NCBI GenBank assembly: GCA_020829485.1
Contig: JAIVFU010000010.1
Span: 62,062-125,293 of the forward strand
From: Nostoc sp. CHAB 5834
GTDB lineage: Bacteria; Cyanobacteriota; Cyanobacteriia; Cyanobacteriales; Nostocaceae
Direction: 5' to 3'
Length of the DNA: 63,232 nucleotides
Notes under the pieces: generated by a model
What the model saw: only the letters and a program-made list of their open reading frames with translations
What the model was told of the DNA's origin: nothing
Databases searched by the model: none
Translations under genes and position numbers: made by a program
Shown here: in pieces, positions 46,155 through 55,285 of the stretch
Layout: every line of letters starts with the position of its first letter
Numbering within the stretch: the stretch's first letter is position 1

Positions 46155-47246
46155 ATGGAAATTGGCGTTCCCAAGGAAAATAAAGATCAAGAATTTCGGG
46201 TAGGTTTAAGTCCTTCTAGTGTGCGGGTGCTGCGGGAAAATGGTCATAGCATCTTCGTCGAGACACAAGCAGGTAATGGTGCTGGATTCTCAGATGACGA
46301 CTACAGAAGTGCTGGAGCCGAAATTGTCCCTACATCAGAAACGACTTGGAATCGGGAATTAGTTGTTAAAGTCAAAGAGCCTTTGACATCTGAGTATAAA
46401 TTTTTGCAGAAAGGGCAGATATTATTTACTTATTTACATTTAGCAGCCGATCGCAAATTGACAGAGAATTTAATTGATTGTGGCACAACTGCGATCGCCT
46501 ACGAAACTGTAGAACAACCAGGCGCTAACAGATTACCATTGCTCACCCCCATGAGCGTGATTGCCGGTCGGCTAGCAGTACAATTTGGGGCGAGATTTCT
46601 AGAACGCCAACAAGGTGGTAGAGGAGTTCTTTTAGGTGGTGTTCCTGGAGTCCAACCAGGTAAAGTAGTAATTTTAGGTGGCGGTGTTGTTGGCACAGAA
46701 GCAGCTAAAATTGCTGTAGGCATGGGTGCGATCGTCCAGATTTTAGATGTGAGTGTCGAGCGCTTATCTTATTTAGAAACCCTTTTTGGCTCTAGAGTCG
46801 AATTGGTTTACAGCAACTCTGCTCATATTGAAGCCGCAGTCAAAGAAGCCGATTTGCTCATCGGTGCAGTTTTAGTACTGGGACGGAGAGCGCCAATATT
46901 AGTATCCCGCAAATTGGTTAAACAAATGCGTCTTGGTTCTGTAATAGTTGATGTAGCCGTTGACCAAGGCGGTTGCATAGAAACTTTACACCCGACATCT
47001 CACACAAATCCGGTATATGTTGAAGAGGGAGTGGTACATTATGGCGTTCCCAATATGCCAGGAGCAGTACCTTGGACAGCAACCCAGGCACTTAATAATA
47101 GTACATTACCTTATGTCGTCCAGTTAGCGAATTTAGGAATTAAGGCACTGGAAGTTAACCCAGCATTAGCTAAGGGTGTGAATGTGCAGAATCATCGCTT
47201 AGTGCATCCTGCTGTACAAGAGGTATTCCCTGATTTGGTAAATTAA
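46155..47246 (+). CDS. ald: Alanine dehydrogenase
   Basis: 363 residues. Opens with MEIGVPKENKDQEFRVGLSP. Catalytic Lys in VVKVKEPL and His in FTYLHLAADR are present; the NAD-binding fold shows VVILGGGVVGTEAAKIAVGM. The enzyme interconverts L-alanine and pyruvate with NAD+; in heterocyst formers it supports nitrogen metabolism. Length is normal. Confidence 0.95.
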   Translation: MEIGVPKENKDQEFRVGLSPSSVRVLRENGHSIFVETQAGNGAGFSDDDYRSAGAEIVPTSETTWNRELVVKVKEPLTSEYKFLQKGQILFTYLHLAADRKLTENLIDCGTTAIAYETVEQPGANRLPLLTPMSVIAGRLAVQFGARFLERQQGGRGVLLGGVPGVQPGKVVILGGGVVGTEAAKIAVGMGAIVQILDVSVERLSYLETLFGSRVELVYSNSAHIEAAVKEADLLIGAVLVLGRRAPILVSRKLVKQMRLGSVIVDVAVDQGGCIETLHPTSHTNPVYVEEGVVHYGVPNMPGAVPWTATQALNNSTLPYVVQLANLGIKALEVNPALAKGVNVQNHRLVHPAVQEVFPDLVN

Positions 47247-47320
47247 GGTGTGCAAGGATTACGCGATCGCTTATTTTAATAGAGGTAGCGATCGGTAATT
47301 AGACTAATTTTCTTGCTAAA

Positions 47321-47423
47321 TGCGCGGATGGGTAGGTGTACAAAATGAGAAGGGGCAAAAAAGCCTGTACGCTCCATCTATACAAGACTTTGAGGGGAAT
47401 GGTACTTTCAAACCATCCGCGCA
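47321..47423. mobile_element. Possible MITE or IS remnant bounded by inverted repeats
   Basis: Arms TGCGCGGATGG (47321-47331) and CCATCCGCGCA (47413-47423) enclose about 80 bp. A small open frame across it has no protein character. Confidence 0.4.
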
Positions 47424-47496
47424 CCTTATGGGGACTATGTTTCAGCTATTTGGAGCTTTAAGTAGTAGCGCGAAGCGCATAACGCATCAACAGCTT

Positions 47497-48228
47497 TTAA
47501 CCATAGTTTGATGGAGAACAACAAAAATTATTAAGATAGTCATAGAGTTTGCGAAATAAAGGACATCTTCGTTGAACTTCATCTGGTCGAATGTCTTGTA
47601 ATAGTGCTGGGGTATGCAATCCTTTAGAATAACGTGTTGAAAGGCTATCAAATTCAGCTAAAACACTTGAATCAACTAGTGCCTGTGATAGCTTTTCTCG
47701 ACAACAATCTCTGTCTTCATCATATTCACTAAATGATTCTGGTTCATTAAAAGGAATATTTTTTTCCTGACTAAGCCAGTAACGCATCTGCTCGTGTCTA
47801 CCTCGAAAATCTGGATGTCTAGCTATTGAGTTATTCCAATCTGCAATAATCCAAGCTTCCAGTTCAGGAGCAGCAAACACAACAAGTTTATTAATATCAG
47901 CACATTCTGGTATAGTTGATATCGCATCTAAAATTTTATTTTCTTGAAGCTCTGCCGTGCGGCAATCTAAATCGTCAAACACTAAAATTAGATTACATTT
48001 ATTTGGTTCATATCTTAAGGCAATAGGTAGTTCTTTAATGATTTGCTCAATTAAGCTTTGACTTGTTCTGCCATAACTATTTCCCTTACCAGGCTTAGGC
48101 CCAGGTTTTTGACGAACTGGTGTTTTTCGTTCAAATTTACAATTAGAAAAATTTTGTTCTAAAAAAGGGATTAATCCTCTAACTTCAGCTTCCCCACCAC
48201 CGGCAAGAACCCATACTACCACGGCCAT
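47497..48228 (-). CDS. TOPRIM-like (DUF4276-type) protein paired with a broken AAA ATPase
   Basis: 243 residues. TOPRIM-like features: an early glycine-acid motif VLAGGGEAEVRGLIPFL, a central acidic motif LILVFDDLDC and the later APELEAWIIADW. It overlaps the upstream ATPase gene by 13 bp. The pair mirrors that at 4625-6311 but is diverged and located beside ald and dusB. The same range of hypotheses applies (OLD/PARIS/AbiL-like nuclease); the ATPase partner carries an in-frame stop, so the module may be inactive. Confidence 0.65.
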   Translation of the reverse strand: MAVVVWVLAGGGEAEVRGLIPFLEQNFSNCKFERKTPVRQKPGPKPGKGNSYGRTSQSLIEQIIKELPIALRYEPNKCNLILVFDDLDCRTAELQENKILDAISTIPECADINKLVVFAAPELEAWIIADWNNSIARHPDFRGRHEQMRYWLSQEKNIPFNEPESFSEYDEDRDCCREKLSQALVDSSVLAEFDSLSTRYSKGLHTPALLQDIRPDEVQRRCPLFRKLYDYLNNFCCSPSNYG

Positions 48229-49532
48229 CCTCCAATACTGGGGTCGCCAACACGATATAAATCACCTAATTGCCATCCTTCTTTTAATTTTTGATTTAGC
48301 ATTTCTTTGGAGAGTGTTCTGATGGAGAAATGTGTTTTATCTTCTGAAGCAAAACAAAAAACATTTTCTAAACAATCCGTGAAATGATCTAAAAGATCCG
48401 GACTATGTGTGGTGATAATTAATTGGGTTTTCCCGGCAGCTTTTTTAATCCACTCTGCTAAAATTGGCATCCACGATATGTGCAATCCTAATTCTGGCTC
48501 ATCGATGACTAGCAATGAAGGAAGAACTGGAGAATGCAATATAGTAGCCCAACAAAGCATTCTGACAGTTCCATCTGACATTTCATTTAGATAAAAAGCT
48601 TCCTTAATATCATGAAAATACCATTCTACAGTTAGAGACAAGCGACCAGAACGTATAGGTCTTAGACGACGAGTTTTTGGTAAAATCGACTTCATTGCCT
48701 TGTTGATGCTGTCCTCGAAGTCTATATCTTGCTGAGTCAAATTATCTAAAACTAGTGGTAAATTATCTCCAGATGAAGATAAATAAATATCACTTCCTCC
48801 TATTTTAGGTTCTGCCGTTCTAATTTGATTTAAATCCATATTGTTGGCATTATAAAATTGCCATTTGGAAATAAATTCAACAAGGTCTCTTCTAATTCTG
48901 AAAACAGGTGTACTTTCGGGAGGATATTGGCTATATTCAAGCAGCCTAGGAATAGCAGAAAGCCCCAAAGAATTGGTATCTATATTGTCTAAAGGTTCAA
49001 AATGAGTGCTGGAATTTTGTCCGGGACTATCATAAACTGATACAGCGCCTTTGCCCGCTTCCCTGTCATGAAACTTATAATAATAGAAAGGTCTTGATGA
49101 AGCTGATTCATGTAAATCTTCTCCGCTATATAAACATTATTCGGAAATACTAACTCTTGGTTGATTTTTGTCAACATAAATCTTCAAATCAAGAATTCCA
49201 CTGTTTCTTGCGGGAGTACCAGTTTGTGAAAATTGTGAAAAACAATAAGCAAGTGTTACTACAGCAGGGCTTGCTACACTGCCATCTAAAATCCGATTAG
49301 CACCAATTTGAGTAACTGCATTTTCAAAACTACTGACACCCCGACTTTCATCAGGAATAGTAGTTAAGCTATCTTTTAAAAATTTCAAACAACTGATAAA
49401 GTTGCTTTTGCCTGAACCGTTTGAACCTATAAATATATTGAGGTTTTTTAGCTCTATTACTTTATCTAAAGACAGATTTTTATAATTTTTGCTAGCAACA
49501 AAGCGAAGTAGTGGTTGATTCATAGGATTCAA
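48216..49532 (-). pseudogene. AAA ATPase gene interrupted by one in-frame stop codon
   Basis: Two open segments, 49532-49137 and 49136-48216, are in the same frame, separated only by TAA at 49137-49139; together they make 439 codons. Translation continues sensibly across the stop (PRVSISE, stop, CLYSGEDLHESASS). Motifs in order: N-terminal KNYKNLSL, Walker A GSNGSGKSN, signature-like LNEMSDGTVRML, Walker B LLVIDEPELGLH and switch LIITTHSPDLL. It is followed by the TOPRIM-like gene. A sequencing error at one base would restore it. Confidence 0.75.
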
Positions 49533-49645
49533 AATAAGTTTCTAGTCAGTTAGCAATCATGATAATGTGTCTGGTTATCATTGAGGAACTATGGTAACTA
49601 TGATTAACAGCAATATCACCCCAAGCTATCAGTAAAATCAACTTT

Positions 49646-50698
49646 TTAAAGCATTACCAAACTACTTTGTGTTTCTTCTAGTTCATAACCATTAGCCAGT
49701 TTTTCAATTGTTTGGTCAATCATTGCCAAACCCTGATCTACTTTTTCAACTAAACTTAGCTGTCCTCGGAGTTCGGCAGCACCAACGAAACCTTTAGCAT
49801 ACCAAGTCATGTGCTTACGGGCTTGACGTACACCGCGATCGCCTTTATATTCCCACAAGGCTTGTAAATGATCTCTTGCACATTCCAAACGCTGAATTGG
49901 GGTTGGTGTCGGTAATATCTCCCCTGTTTTCAGGAAGTGATCAATTTCTCCCACCAAAAACGGATAACCCAAAGTCCCACGGGAACACATCACACCATCA
50001 GCGCCAGTTTGCTCTAAACATCTCACAGCCGCTTCAACAGAAAAAATATCTCCGTTCCCAATCACTGGGATAGAAAGCACTTCTTTCACACGCGCAATCC
50101 ATTCCCAACGGGCATTGCCATTGTATCCTTGGGCGCGGGTACGTCCGTGGACTGTGATCATTTTCGCGCCTGCATCTTCCATCCGCTTGGCAAAGTCGAG
50201 AATAGTAATTTCGTTGTCATTCCACCCAATACGGGTTTTGACTGTCACAGGTACATCAACAGCTTTTACTACTTCTCGCACAATTGCTTCTGCTACTTCT
50301 GGTTGCCGCAACAACGAAGAACCGCCACCATTTTTAGTGATTTTATTTACCGGACAACCCATATTAATATCTACAGTATCAGCACCTTCGGCAACTGCTT
50401 TTATTGCTGCTTCTGCGAGGAAATCTGGACGGCAATCAAATAGTTGAACGCTAATTGGGCGCTCATTTGGATCTACCTCCATGATTTTGGGTAACTGCTT
50501 GACATAATGCAACCCCGTAGCATTCACCATTTCGGTATACATCATCGAATCTGGGGCATAGCGACGCACAAGACGGCGAAACACCATATCTGTTACCCCA
50601 GATAGAGGCGACTGGAGAACGCGACTTTTTACCTCAAAGGAGCCAATTTTGAGGGGTTCGGAGAGTCTAGCTTGGAGAATGGGAGAGAGGGAAATCAT
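49646..50698 (-). CDS. dusB: tRNA-dihydrouridine synthase DusB
   Basis: 350 residues. FMN-binding TIM barrel with SPLSGVTDMVFRRLVRRYAP at the start, the catalytic Cys in DINMGCPVNKITKNGGGSSL, TVKTRIGWND, TVHGRTRAQGYNG and IPVIGNGDIFS. It reduces specific uridines in tRNA D-loops. The wording of the MGCPVNK motif and length fit the DusB/NifR3 branch. Confidence 0.93.
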   Translation of the reverse strand: MISLSPILQARLSEPLKIGSFEVKSRVLQSPLSGVTDMVFRRLVRRYAPDSMMYTEMVNATGLHYVKQLPKIMEVDPNERPISVQLFDCRPDFLAEAAIKAVAEGADTVDINMGCPVNKITKNGGGSSLLRQPEVAEAIVREVVKAVDVPVTVKTRIGWNDNEITILDFAKRMEDAGAKMITVHGRTRAQGYNGNARWEWIARVKEVLSIPVIGNGDIFSVEAAVRCLEQTGADGVMCSRGTLGYPFLVGEIDHFLKTGEILPTPTPIQRLECARDHLQALWEYKGDRGVRQARKHMTWYAKGFVGAAELRGQLSLVEKVDQGLAMIDQTIEKLANGYELEETQSSLVML

Positions 50699-50775
50699 AC
50701 AAAAAATAAAAAATTAATGGGAATGGAAAATAGCAGGAAGATTTAGAGGTATCTGCGATCGCGGATAATTGTAGG

Positions 50776-51710
50776 TTACGTATCCTGACTTGGAGGCTGT
50801 TTTTGCATTTCTTGCTGAATCTCTTCTAGGCTCAAACCTAACTCTTTTGCAGTTTCTTCAAAACTCAATCCCAATCTCAACAATAAAGGTATCATTCTAA
50901 ACTTTTCTTCATACGCTCCTTCTTGCTTGCCTTCTTGCTTACCTTCTTGCTTGCCTTCTTGATAAACTCGTGTTTGTTTCAAATCACTTAACCCAAACAT
51001 ACCTTCAATCTCCTCTCGACTCATCGTCGGAAACTTGTAAACCAAAATTGTCTCTATTAATTCTAGTAACTGCCGCCGTTGTGGTTTAATGTTGATTTCT
51101 TGCTGGGTTCTCTCTATTAACTGCCTAGCAGATGTAATTGCTGTCTCCTCTTCATCGACCACTAATTTCATCGTAGCAATTCCAACTGGCAATGATGCAG
51201 TTTCACCTAATTCATGCGATTGACGCGCTGACTGGTGAAAAATTCACTGTAATTCTTGATATCTGCTGTATCTAAACTGCGATTGGGATAGATAGCTACT
51301 CCTCGCCAAGAATTTTTAGATTTATTTTGGCGTAAGTATAAAAAAATTTCTGAAAATAAGCGTGAATAAATTTCTGTGTCGATTTGAAACTGGACTTCAA
51401 CAAAGTAAATAAGCTGATACGCGTCTAAATTATATAAACATTCTTTATAATCGTTAACGGTTGACGGTTGACGGTCATCAGTCAACGGTCAACAGTCATC
51501 AGGTAAATGTACAAGTTAAATGCGTAACAGCTTAGGATTTTCTTCTCCTTGTGTTGGGAGAAAAACACCATCTATGCGGAATGCAGTTTGCTTGATTTCA
51601 ATTGAGGAGAATTTATAAGCCTCTGCAATTTGGGGGGGATTACCAATTAATTCAAAAAAGATGCCAGGAAGTTCTTGAAAAAGGCGAAAAAAAATGCTGT
51701 CAGTTTTCAC
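50776..51710 (-). pseudogene. PD-(D/E)XK-like (Rpn/COG5464-type) protein, disrupted by a MITE and a frameshift
   Basis: Three fragments of one gene: 51710-51535 (KTDSIFFRLFQELPGIFFEL to GEENP), 51409-51207 (YFVEVQFQIDTEIYSRLFSE to SQRVN) and 51192-50776 (PVGIATMKLVVDEEETAITS to the end with a QEGK repeat). The family is common in cyanobacteria as recombination-promoting nuclease or transposase-like proteins. The MITE at 51412-51532 splits fragments one and two; a short indel near 51210-51225 shifts the frame between two and three. Removing the MITE and one TA restores GEENPIYFVEV exactly. Confidence 0.85.
51412..51532. mobile_element. TA-flanked MITE, family B, copy 3
   Basis: TIRs AGCTGATACGC and GCGTAACAGCT with TA duplications at 51410-51411 and 51533-51534; 121 bp. 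It shares the AATTATATAAACATTC block with copy 1. It is inserted in the coding sequence of the Rpn-type gene, where excision in silico restores the reading frame. Confidence 0.92.
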
Positions 51711-51848
51711 GCTTGATATATTGCGGTGATTTAAACCGTTAGATTTTACTGTGAAATAAATAGTACCGCATGGCGGAAGTCAAATAACTTATTAAGCCGA
51801 CTGCAAGAAGCAATCGGCTTAACAAATTCATGATAATTTAGTTGCAAT

Positions 51849-52730
51849 TTAGCCGTGAGTTGCACCTTGAGGAGGACGCGAAACAACTTTTTTGGCTAAA
51901 CCTAAAGTCTGCAAAACTAGGATGCTCCACCAAGTAACATCAATCTCCCACCAAGACAACCCAGATTTTGCCATGTGGGGATAAGTATGATGGTTATTGT
52001 GCCATCCTTCTCCATAAGTGACGATGGATACCCACCAAAGATTACGAGCGCCATCATTGGCATCAAAGGTGCGATAACCCCACAGGTGTGATGCTGAGTT
52101 CACAAACCAGGTTGAGTGCCAAAGCAAGACACATCTGAGAAACACTCCGTAGAATACAAAAGGCCATCCTCCTAATACATAAAGCAGCAGCGCGAAGGGT
52201 ATTTGCAACAGCAAGAAGTAGCGATCTAACCAGCAATAATAGGGTTGTCTTGCTAGATCAGGGGCGTATTTTTTATAGGTTTCATAGTCAAAAAATTCTG
52301 GGCGCGGGTAGAAAATCCATAATATATGGCTCCACCAAAAGCCTCTTTGGGCAGAGTAGGGGTCTAAATTAATATCTTCCGTGTGGGCGTGATGCTGGCG
52401 GTGTCCACCTACCCAAAAAATTGGCCCCCCTTGCAAAGCCAACGCTCCAATGAGGGCGATCGCATACTCTAACCACTTAGGAACTTGGAAACTCCTATGG
52501 CTCAGTAGTCGGTGATATCCCAAGCAAATACCAATGCTCCCAAATAACCAGTGCAGAAACACTAGCAAACCTAATGCTGACCAGGAGAAAAACCAAGGAG
52601 ACAGAAGTGCTAAGGCATGGAATGTACCAAAAAATACTACATTCGTCCAACTGAGCCGAGGTGAGTTGCCTCTCTCAGGGGCGATGGCTTCGCCAACGCT
52701 TTTAGCGAACGCCCCAAAATTTGCGGTCAT
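51849..52730 (-). CDS. desC: Acyl-lipid delta-9 desaturase
   Basis: 293 residues from the ATG at 52730, preceded by AGGAA. Three His boxes for the di-iron site are GYHRLLSHRSF, GGHRQHHAHTED and GEGWHNNHHTYPH. Four membrane helices lie in the expected places. It introduces the first double bond into membrane glycerolipid acyl chains. It is divergent from a TetR-type gene, with two palindromes in the 173-bp gap, so it is a likely target of that regulator. Confidence 0.9.
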   Translation of the reverse strand: MTANFGAFAKSVGEAIAPERGNSPRLSWTNVVFFGTFHALALLSPWFFSWSALGLLVFLHWLFGSIGICLGYHRLLSHRSFQVPKWLEYAIALIGALALQGGPIFWVGGHRQHHAHTEDINLDPYSAQRGFWWSHILWIFYPRPEFFDYETYKKYAPDLARQPYYCWLDRYFLLLQIPFALLLYVLGGWPFVFYGVFLRCVLLWHSTWFVNSASHLWGYRTFDANDGARNLWWVSIVTYGEGWHNNHHTYPHMAKSGLSWWEIDVTWWSILVLQTLGLAKKVVSRPPQGATHG

Positions 52731-52831
52731 AAAAATTCCTGTTGATGGATGAATCAAGCAATTTGCTTTTTCTTAGGCATAATCCCACAGAGATTTACCC
52801 ACCCTGTATACGAGTCCGTTACAGTAGAGAA

Positions 52832-52848
52832 AAGCAAGTATCACTTAC
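52832..52848. promoter_or_regulatory. Operator-like palindrome 1 between desC and the TetR gene
   Basis: AAGCAAGTATCACTTAC, an imperfect relative of the palindrome at 52880-52896 (shared GCAAGT...CACTT). Confidence 0.5.
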
Positions 52849-52879
52849 ATTTGTTATGCTAGCAGAAATCTGATATCCG

Positions 52880-52896
52880 TGCAAGTGCCACTTGCA
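52880..52896. promoter_or_regulatory. Operator-like palindrome 2 just before the TetR start
   Basis: TGCAAGTGCCACTTGCA, perfect 8-bp arms with one central base, ending 8 bp before the ATG at 52904. The position fits autoregulation by the TetR-type protein. Confidence 0.6.
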
Positions 52897-52903
52897 TTAT
52901 TTT

Positions 52904-54133
52904 ATGTCATCTCAACTTGTTTCCACTCGTCAACGCCTAATTCAAGCTGCACTTGAGTTGTTTTCTGCTCAGGGAGTTAGCGCTACTACAACCCGCCAAA
53001 TTGCTGAAAAAGCCGAAGTCAACGAAGTGACTCTATTTCGGAATTTTGGCAATAAGCATGGACTGCTTTTGGCTGTGCTGGAAGAGTCCGCAGCTTTCAA
53101 AGATTTAGGTGAGTCGCTGGTGCGGCGGGCAACGCCTCCCGGCAATGTCTACCAAGCTCTTAAAGATTATGCAAGTGACACTTTACATACATTAGAACGA
53201 GTGCCAGAGTTCGTCCGGTCTGTGGTGGGTGAAGCCGACCAATTCCCGGCAGAAAATCGCCGCGCACTAGGCAGGGGAGTAACAGAGGCAAACCGCTATG
53301 TAGCTCAGTATTTAGCTACTGTAATCCAGCAAGGACACCTAAACACCTACTTACCGGCAGAAAAATTAGCCAGTTTACTAAATGGGATGATCTTGGGGTA
53401 TGCCGTAATTGAGTTTACCAGCGAATTTCACGAACTTTGGGAGGATCGCAATGATTTTCTGGAAAATTTGGTGGAATTGTTTTTACATGGAGCCATGTCA
53501 TCCTCAGCAGAAATAGCAACAAATTCTTTACAAGGAGGCTTGACTACTACAGAAGTTGCTGATTTGCCTGCTACTTTAGTTCACGAAATTCTGCAACAAG
53601 CCAGAAAATGGGGAGTAAGAGATTATGCCTTGGCTTATGTGTTATTTGGGGCTGGATTATCTGCTACAGAAATAATTAGCTTGGAGCGATCGCACCAAAT
53701 CTACGATACTCAAGGGCACTTCTTGCAAATCACGATTCCCGGATTTGTCCGACAAGTACCTGTGAATCAGTGGATTTTGGGCAAACGTTATGGCTCTTTC
53801 ACTAATAATCCTCTAATCAAATGGCTAAAAAGCCGTAAAGATAATCAAACAGCCATGTTTTTGAATGAAACAGGCAAACCGCTTTCAGAATCAGAGCTTC
53901 AGACACGTTGGCAAATATGGAGTGATGGACTGTTAACCCCCCAAGGACAAACGCCAGCCATAGCACAAGCACAACAAACCTGGCGTGTAGAAATGTTAAT
54001 GCGGGGGATCAGCTTGGAAAACCTGATTATTTTAACAGGTTGCGATCGCGCCCAATTACAACCCTATGTCCGCCGAGCCAAAGAAAAAGCTGCCTTAGAG
54101 CAAGCGACTCGTTTGGATCATAAACCGGGATAA
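52904..54133 (+). CDS. TetR-type regulator fused to a degenerate tyrosine-recombinase-like domain
   Basis: 409 residues from the ATG at 52904; a TTG 12 bp upstream overlaps the palindrome and is less likely. The N-terminal TetR HTH (about 5-52) has STRQRLIQAALELFSAQGVS and TRQIAEKAEVNEVTLFRNFG, followed by a TetR ligand-type helical domain to about 205. Residues about 215-400 resemble the catalytic half of tyrosine recombinases: RDYALAYVLFGAGLSATEII matches the box I region but the catalytic Arg is Ser; later LMRGISLENLIILTGCDRAQ and LQPYVRRAKEK match the box II/Tyr region. The domain is probably non-catalytic. It is divergent from desC. Confidence 0.8.
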   Translation: MSSQLVSTRQRLIQAALELFSAQGVSATTTRQIAEKAEVNEVTLFRNFGNKHGLLLAVLEESAAFKDLGESLVRRATPPGNVYQALKDYASDTLHTLERVPEFVRSVVGEADQFPAENRRALGRGVTEANRYVAQYLATVIQQGHLNTYLPAEKLASLLNGMILGYAVIEFTSEFHELWEDRNDFLENLVELFLHGAMSSSAEIATNSLQGGLTTTEVADLPATLVHEILQQARKWGVRDYALAYVLFGAGLSATEIISLERSHQIYDTQGHFLQITIPGFVRQVPVNQWILGKRYGSFTNNPLIKWLKSRKDNQTAMFLNETGKPLSESELQTRWQIWSDGLLTPQGQTPAIAQAQQTWRVEMLMRGISLENLIILTGCDRAQLQPYVRRAKEKAALEQATRLDHKPG

Positions 54134-54373
54134 GGAGTATCAGATGGCGTTCTCCGACGCAGAGCCAGTGACCGAATAATTAGTAATTTGTAATTCGTAA
54201 TTTGTAATTTGTAATTAAGAATTCATTAGGGACTTCCAAATAAAAAAATATCCAATAAACTGCTGTGGGGTGGGCATCTTGCCCGCCCTATGGACTGGGC
54301 GCTCATGTTGCCCACCCCACAATATTGGATAATTTATTTCTTGGAGTTTCCTTAGCATGATGCAGTTAAACGA
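54134..54373. repeat. STRR and a long palindrome
   Basis: TTTGTAA-type repeats at 54182-54215 and a 58-bp palindrome at 54265-54322 with arms TGTGGGGTGGGCA... and ...TTGCCCACCCCACA. It lies between two converging genes and may act as a terminator. Confidence 0.65.
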
Positions 54374-54796
54374 TTAAGGTAAAACAACAGAGGTTTCTTT
54401 ACCATTGTTGTTTGCACCATTCAAGGTTGTAGCTATACTTTCAGATGGGGATTGGGTGTTGCTCGAACGGCGTGATAATTTCTTGCGTGGCTTGCCTCCC
54501 GCCTGCATATATTGCAAACTGTCTTTGCCATAATGGGTTGCCACACTCATTAACATCTTTTCAGAATAGCCGCCCAATTCTTCTTCAATTAGAGAGAGGC
54601 GACCCGTCATTTCATCCAGGGTAGAGAGTAAAGTGTTGTAGGTAGATAGCTGGGTTTGCAAGGTTTGGATGCGGCTGTCGTAGTCTGTCAAATTTAATCC
54701 GTTGCCAAATTCTAGCGTCGGGTTAATTGATCGCATTCCTGCAATTCGACGGAGAGCCTTTTCTAGACTTGGTGAACTGCGTTTTAGTCGTGCCAT
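54374..54796 (-). CDS. Conserved hypothetical protein, coiled coil
   Basis: 140 residues. Starts MARLKRSSPSLEKALRRIAG. Residues about 35-75 form a probable coiled coil (SRIQTLQTQLSTYNTLLSTL); the C-terminal 45 residues are basic then disordered. Soluble. Family not recognised. Confidence 0.6.
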   Translation of the reverse strand: MARLKRSSPSLEKALRRIAGMRSINPTLEFGNGLNLTDYDSRIQTLQTQLSTYNTLLSTLDEMTGRLSLIEEELGGYSEKMLMSVATHYGKDSLQYMQAGGKPRKKLSRRSSNTQSPSESIATTLNGANNNGKETSVVLP

Positions 54797-54919
54797 AAAA
54801 TGCGCTCCTGAAGGAAGTTATAGGATTACTACATGTACTCTAGCCAATGCAACCCTAAACTTCTCTGAGAAATAATTCGGAAAAATTAAAGCAAATTAAG
54901 ATCGACCTAATTATTTTTA

Positions 54920-55285
54920 GTGGATTGTACTGAGGTATTTATTAAATTTGTCAAAAAAGTAACATCAAATAAGCAACAGATACCTCAAAGTCGTGTTGAG
55001 GTACTTCAACATCGTTTTGAGGTACTTCAACATCGTGTTGAGGTACTTCAACATCGTGTTGAGGTACTTCAAAGTCGTGTTGAGGTACTTCAAAGTCGTG
55101 TTGAGGTACTTCAAAGTCGTGTTGAGGTACTTCAAAGTCGTGTTGAAGTACTAGATGATGAGTTTTCTTGCCTTAACCCGATTTACGGCGAAGGCGATCG
55201 CGCTCAAAAGGATCATAAATATAATTCAACTATAGGAGTCCTATTTGATTGCGTGAAAAAACTCAGCTTTACCTTAATCTTCTAG
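54920..55285 (+). CDS. Heptad-repeat ORF formed by 21-bp tandem repeats (doubtful gene)
   Basis: 121 codons, GTG start. The middle is eight copies of a heptad RVEVLQH/S encoded by 21-bp tandem repeats (about 54990-55158), which would give a perfect coiled coil. The unit length keeps the frame open on this strand. No neighbour or known family supports it, and the ends look unconserved, so it may be only a repeat. Confidence 0.35.
   Translation: MDCTEVFIKFVKKVTSNKQQIPQSRVEVLQHRFEVLQHRVEVLQHRVEVLQSRVEVLQSRVEVLQSRVEVLQSRVEVLDDEFSCLNPIYGEGDRAQKDHKYNSTIGVLFDCVKKLSFTLIF
54990..55158. repeat. 21-bp tandem repeat array, eight units
   Basis: Each unit contains GTTGAGGTACTTCAA, itself nearly palindromic, joined by CATCGT or AGTCGT. 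Confidence 0.95.

Noticed and set aside
47320..47511. 63-codon plus-strand frame after ald
   Set aside because: Lies over the inverted-repeat element and has no protein-like features.
48989..49177. Separate small gene between the ATPase fragments
   Set aside because: The ATPase frame itself reads sensibly across this interval; the small frame is a shadow with no family.
54990..55158. CRISPR array
   Set aside because: Unit is 21 bp with no spacers; a plain tandem repeat.
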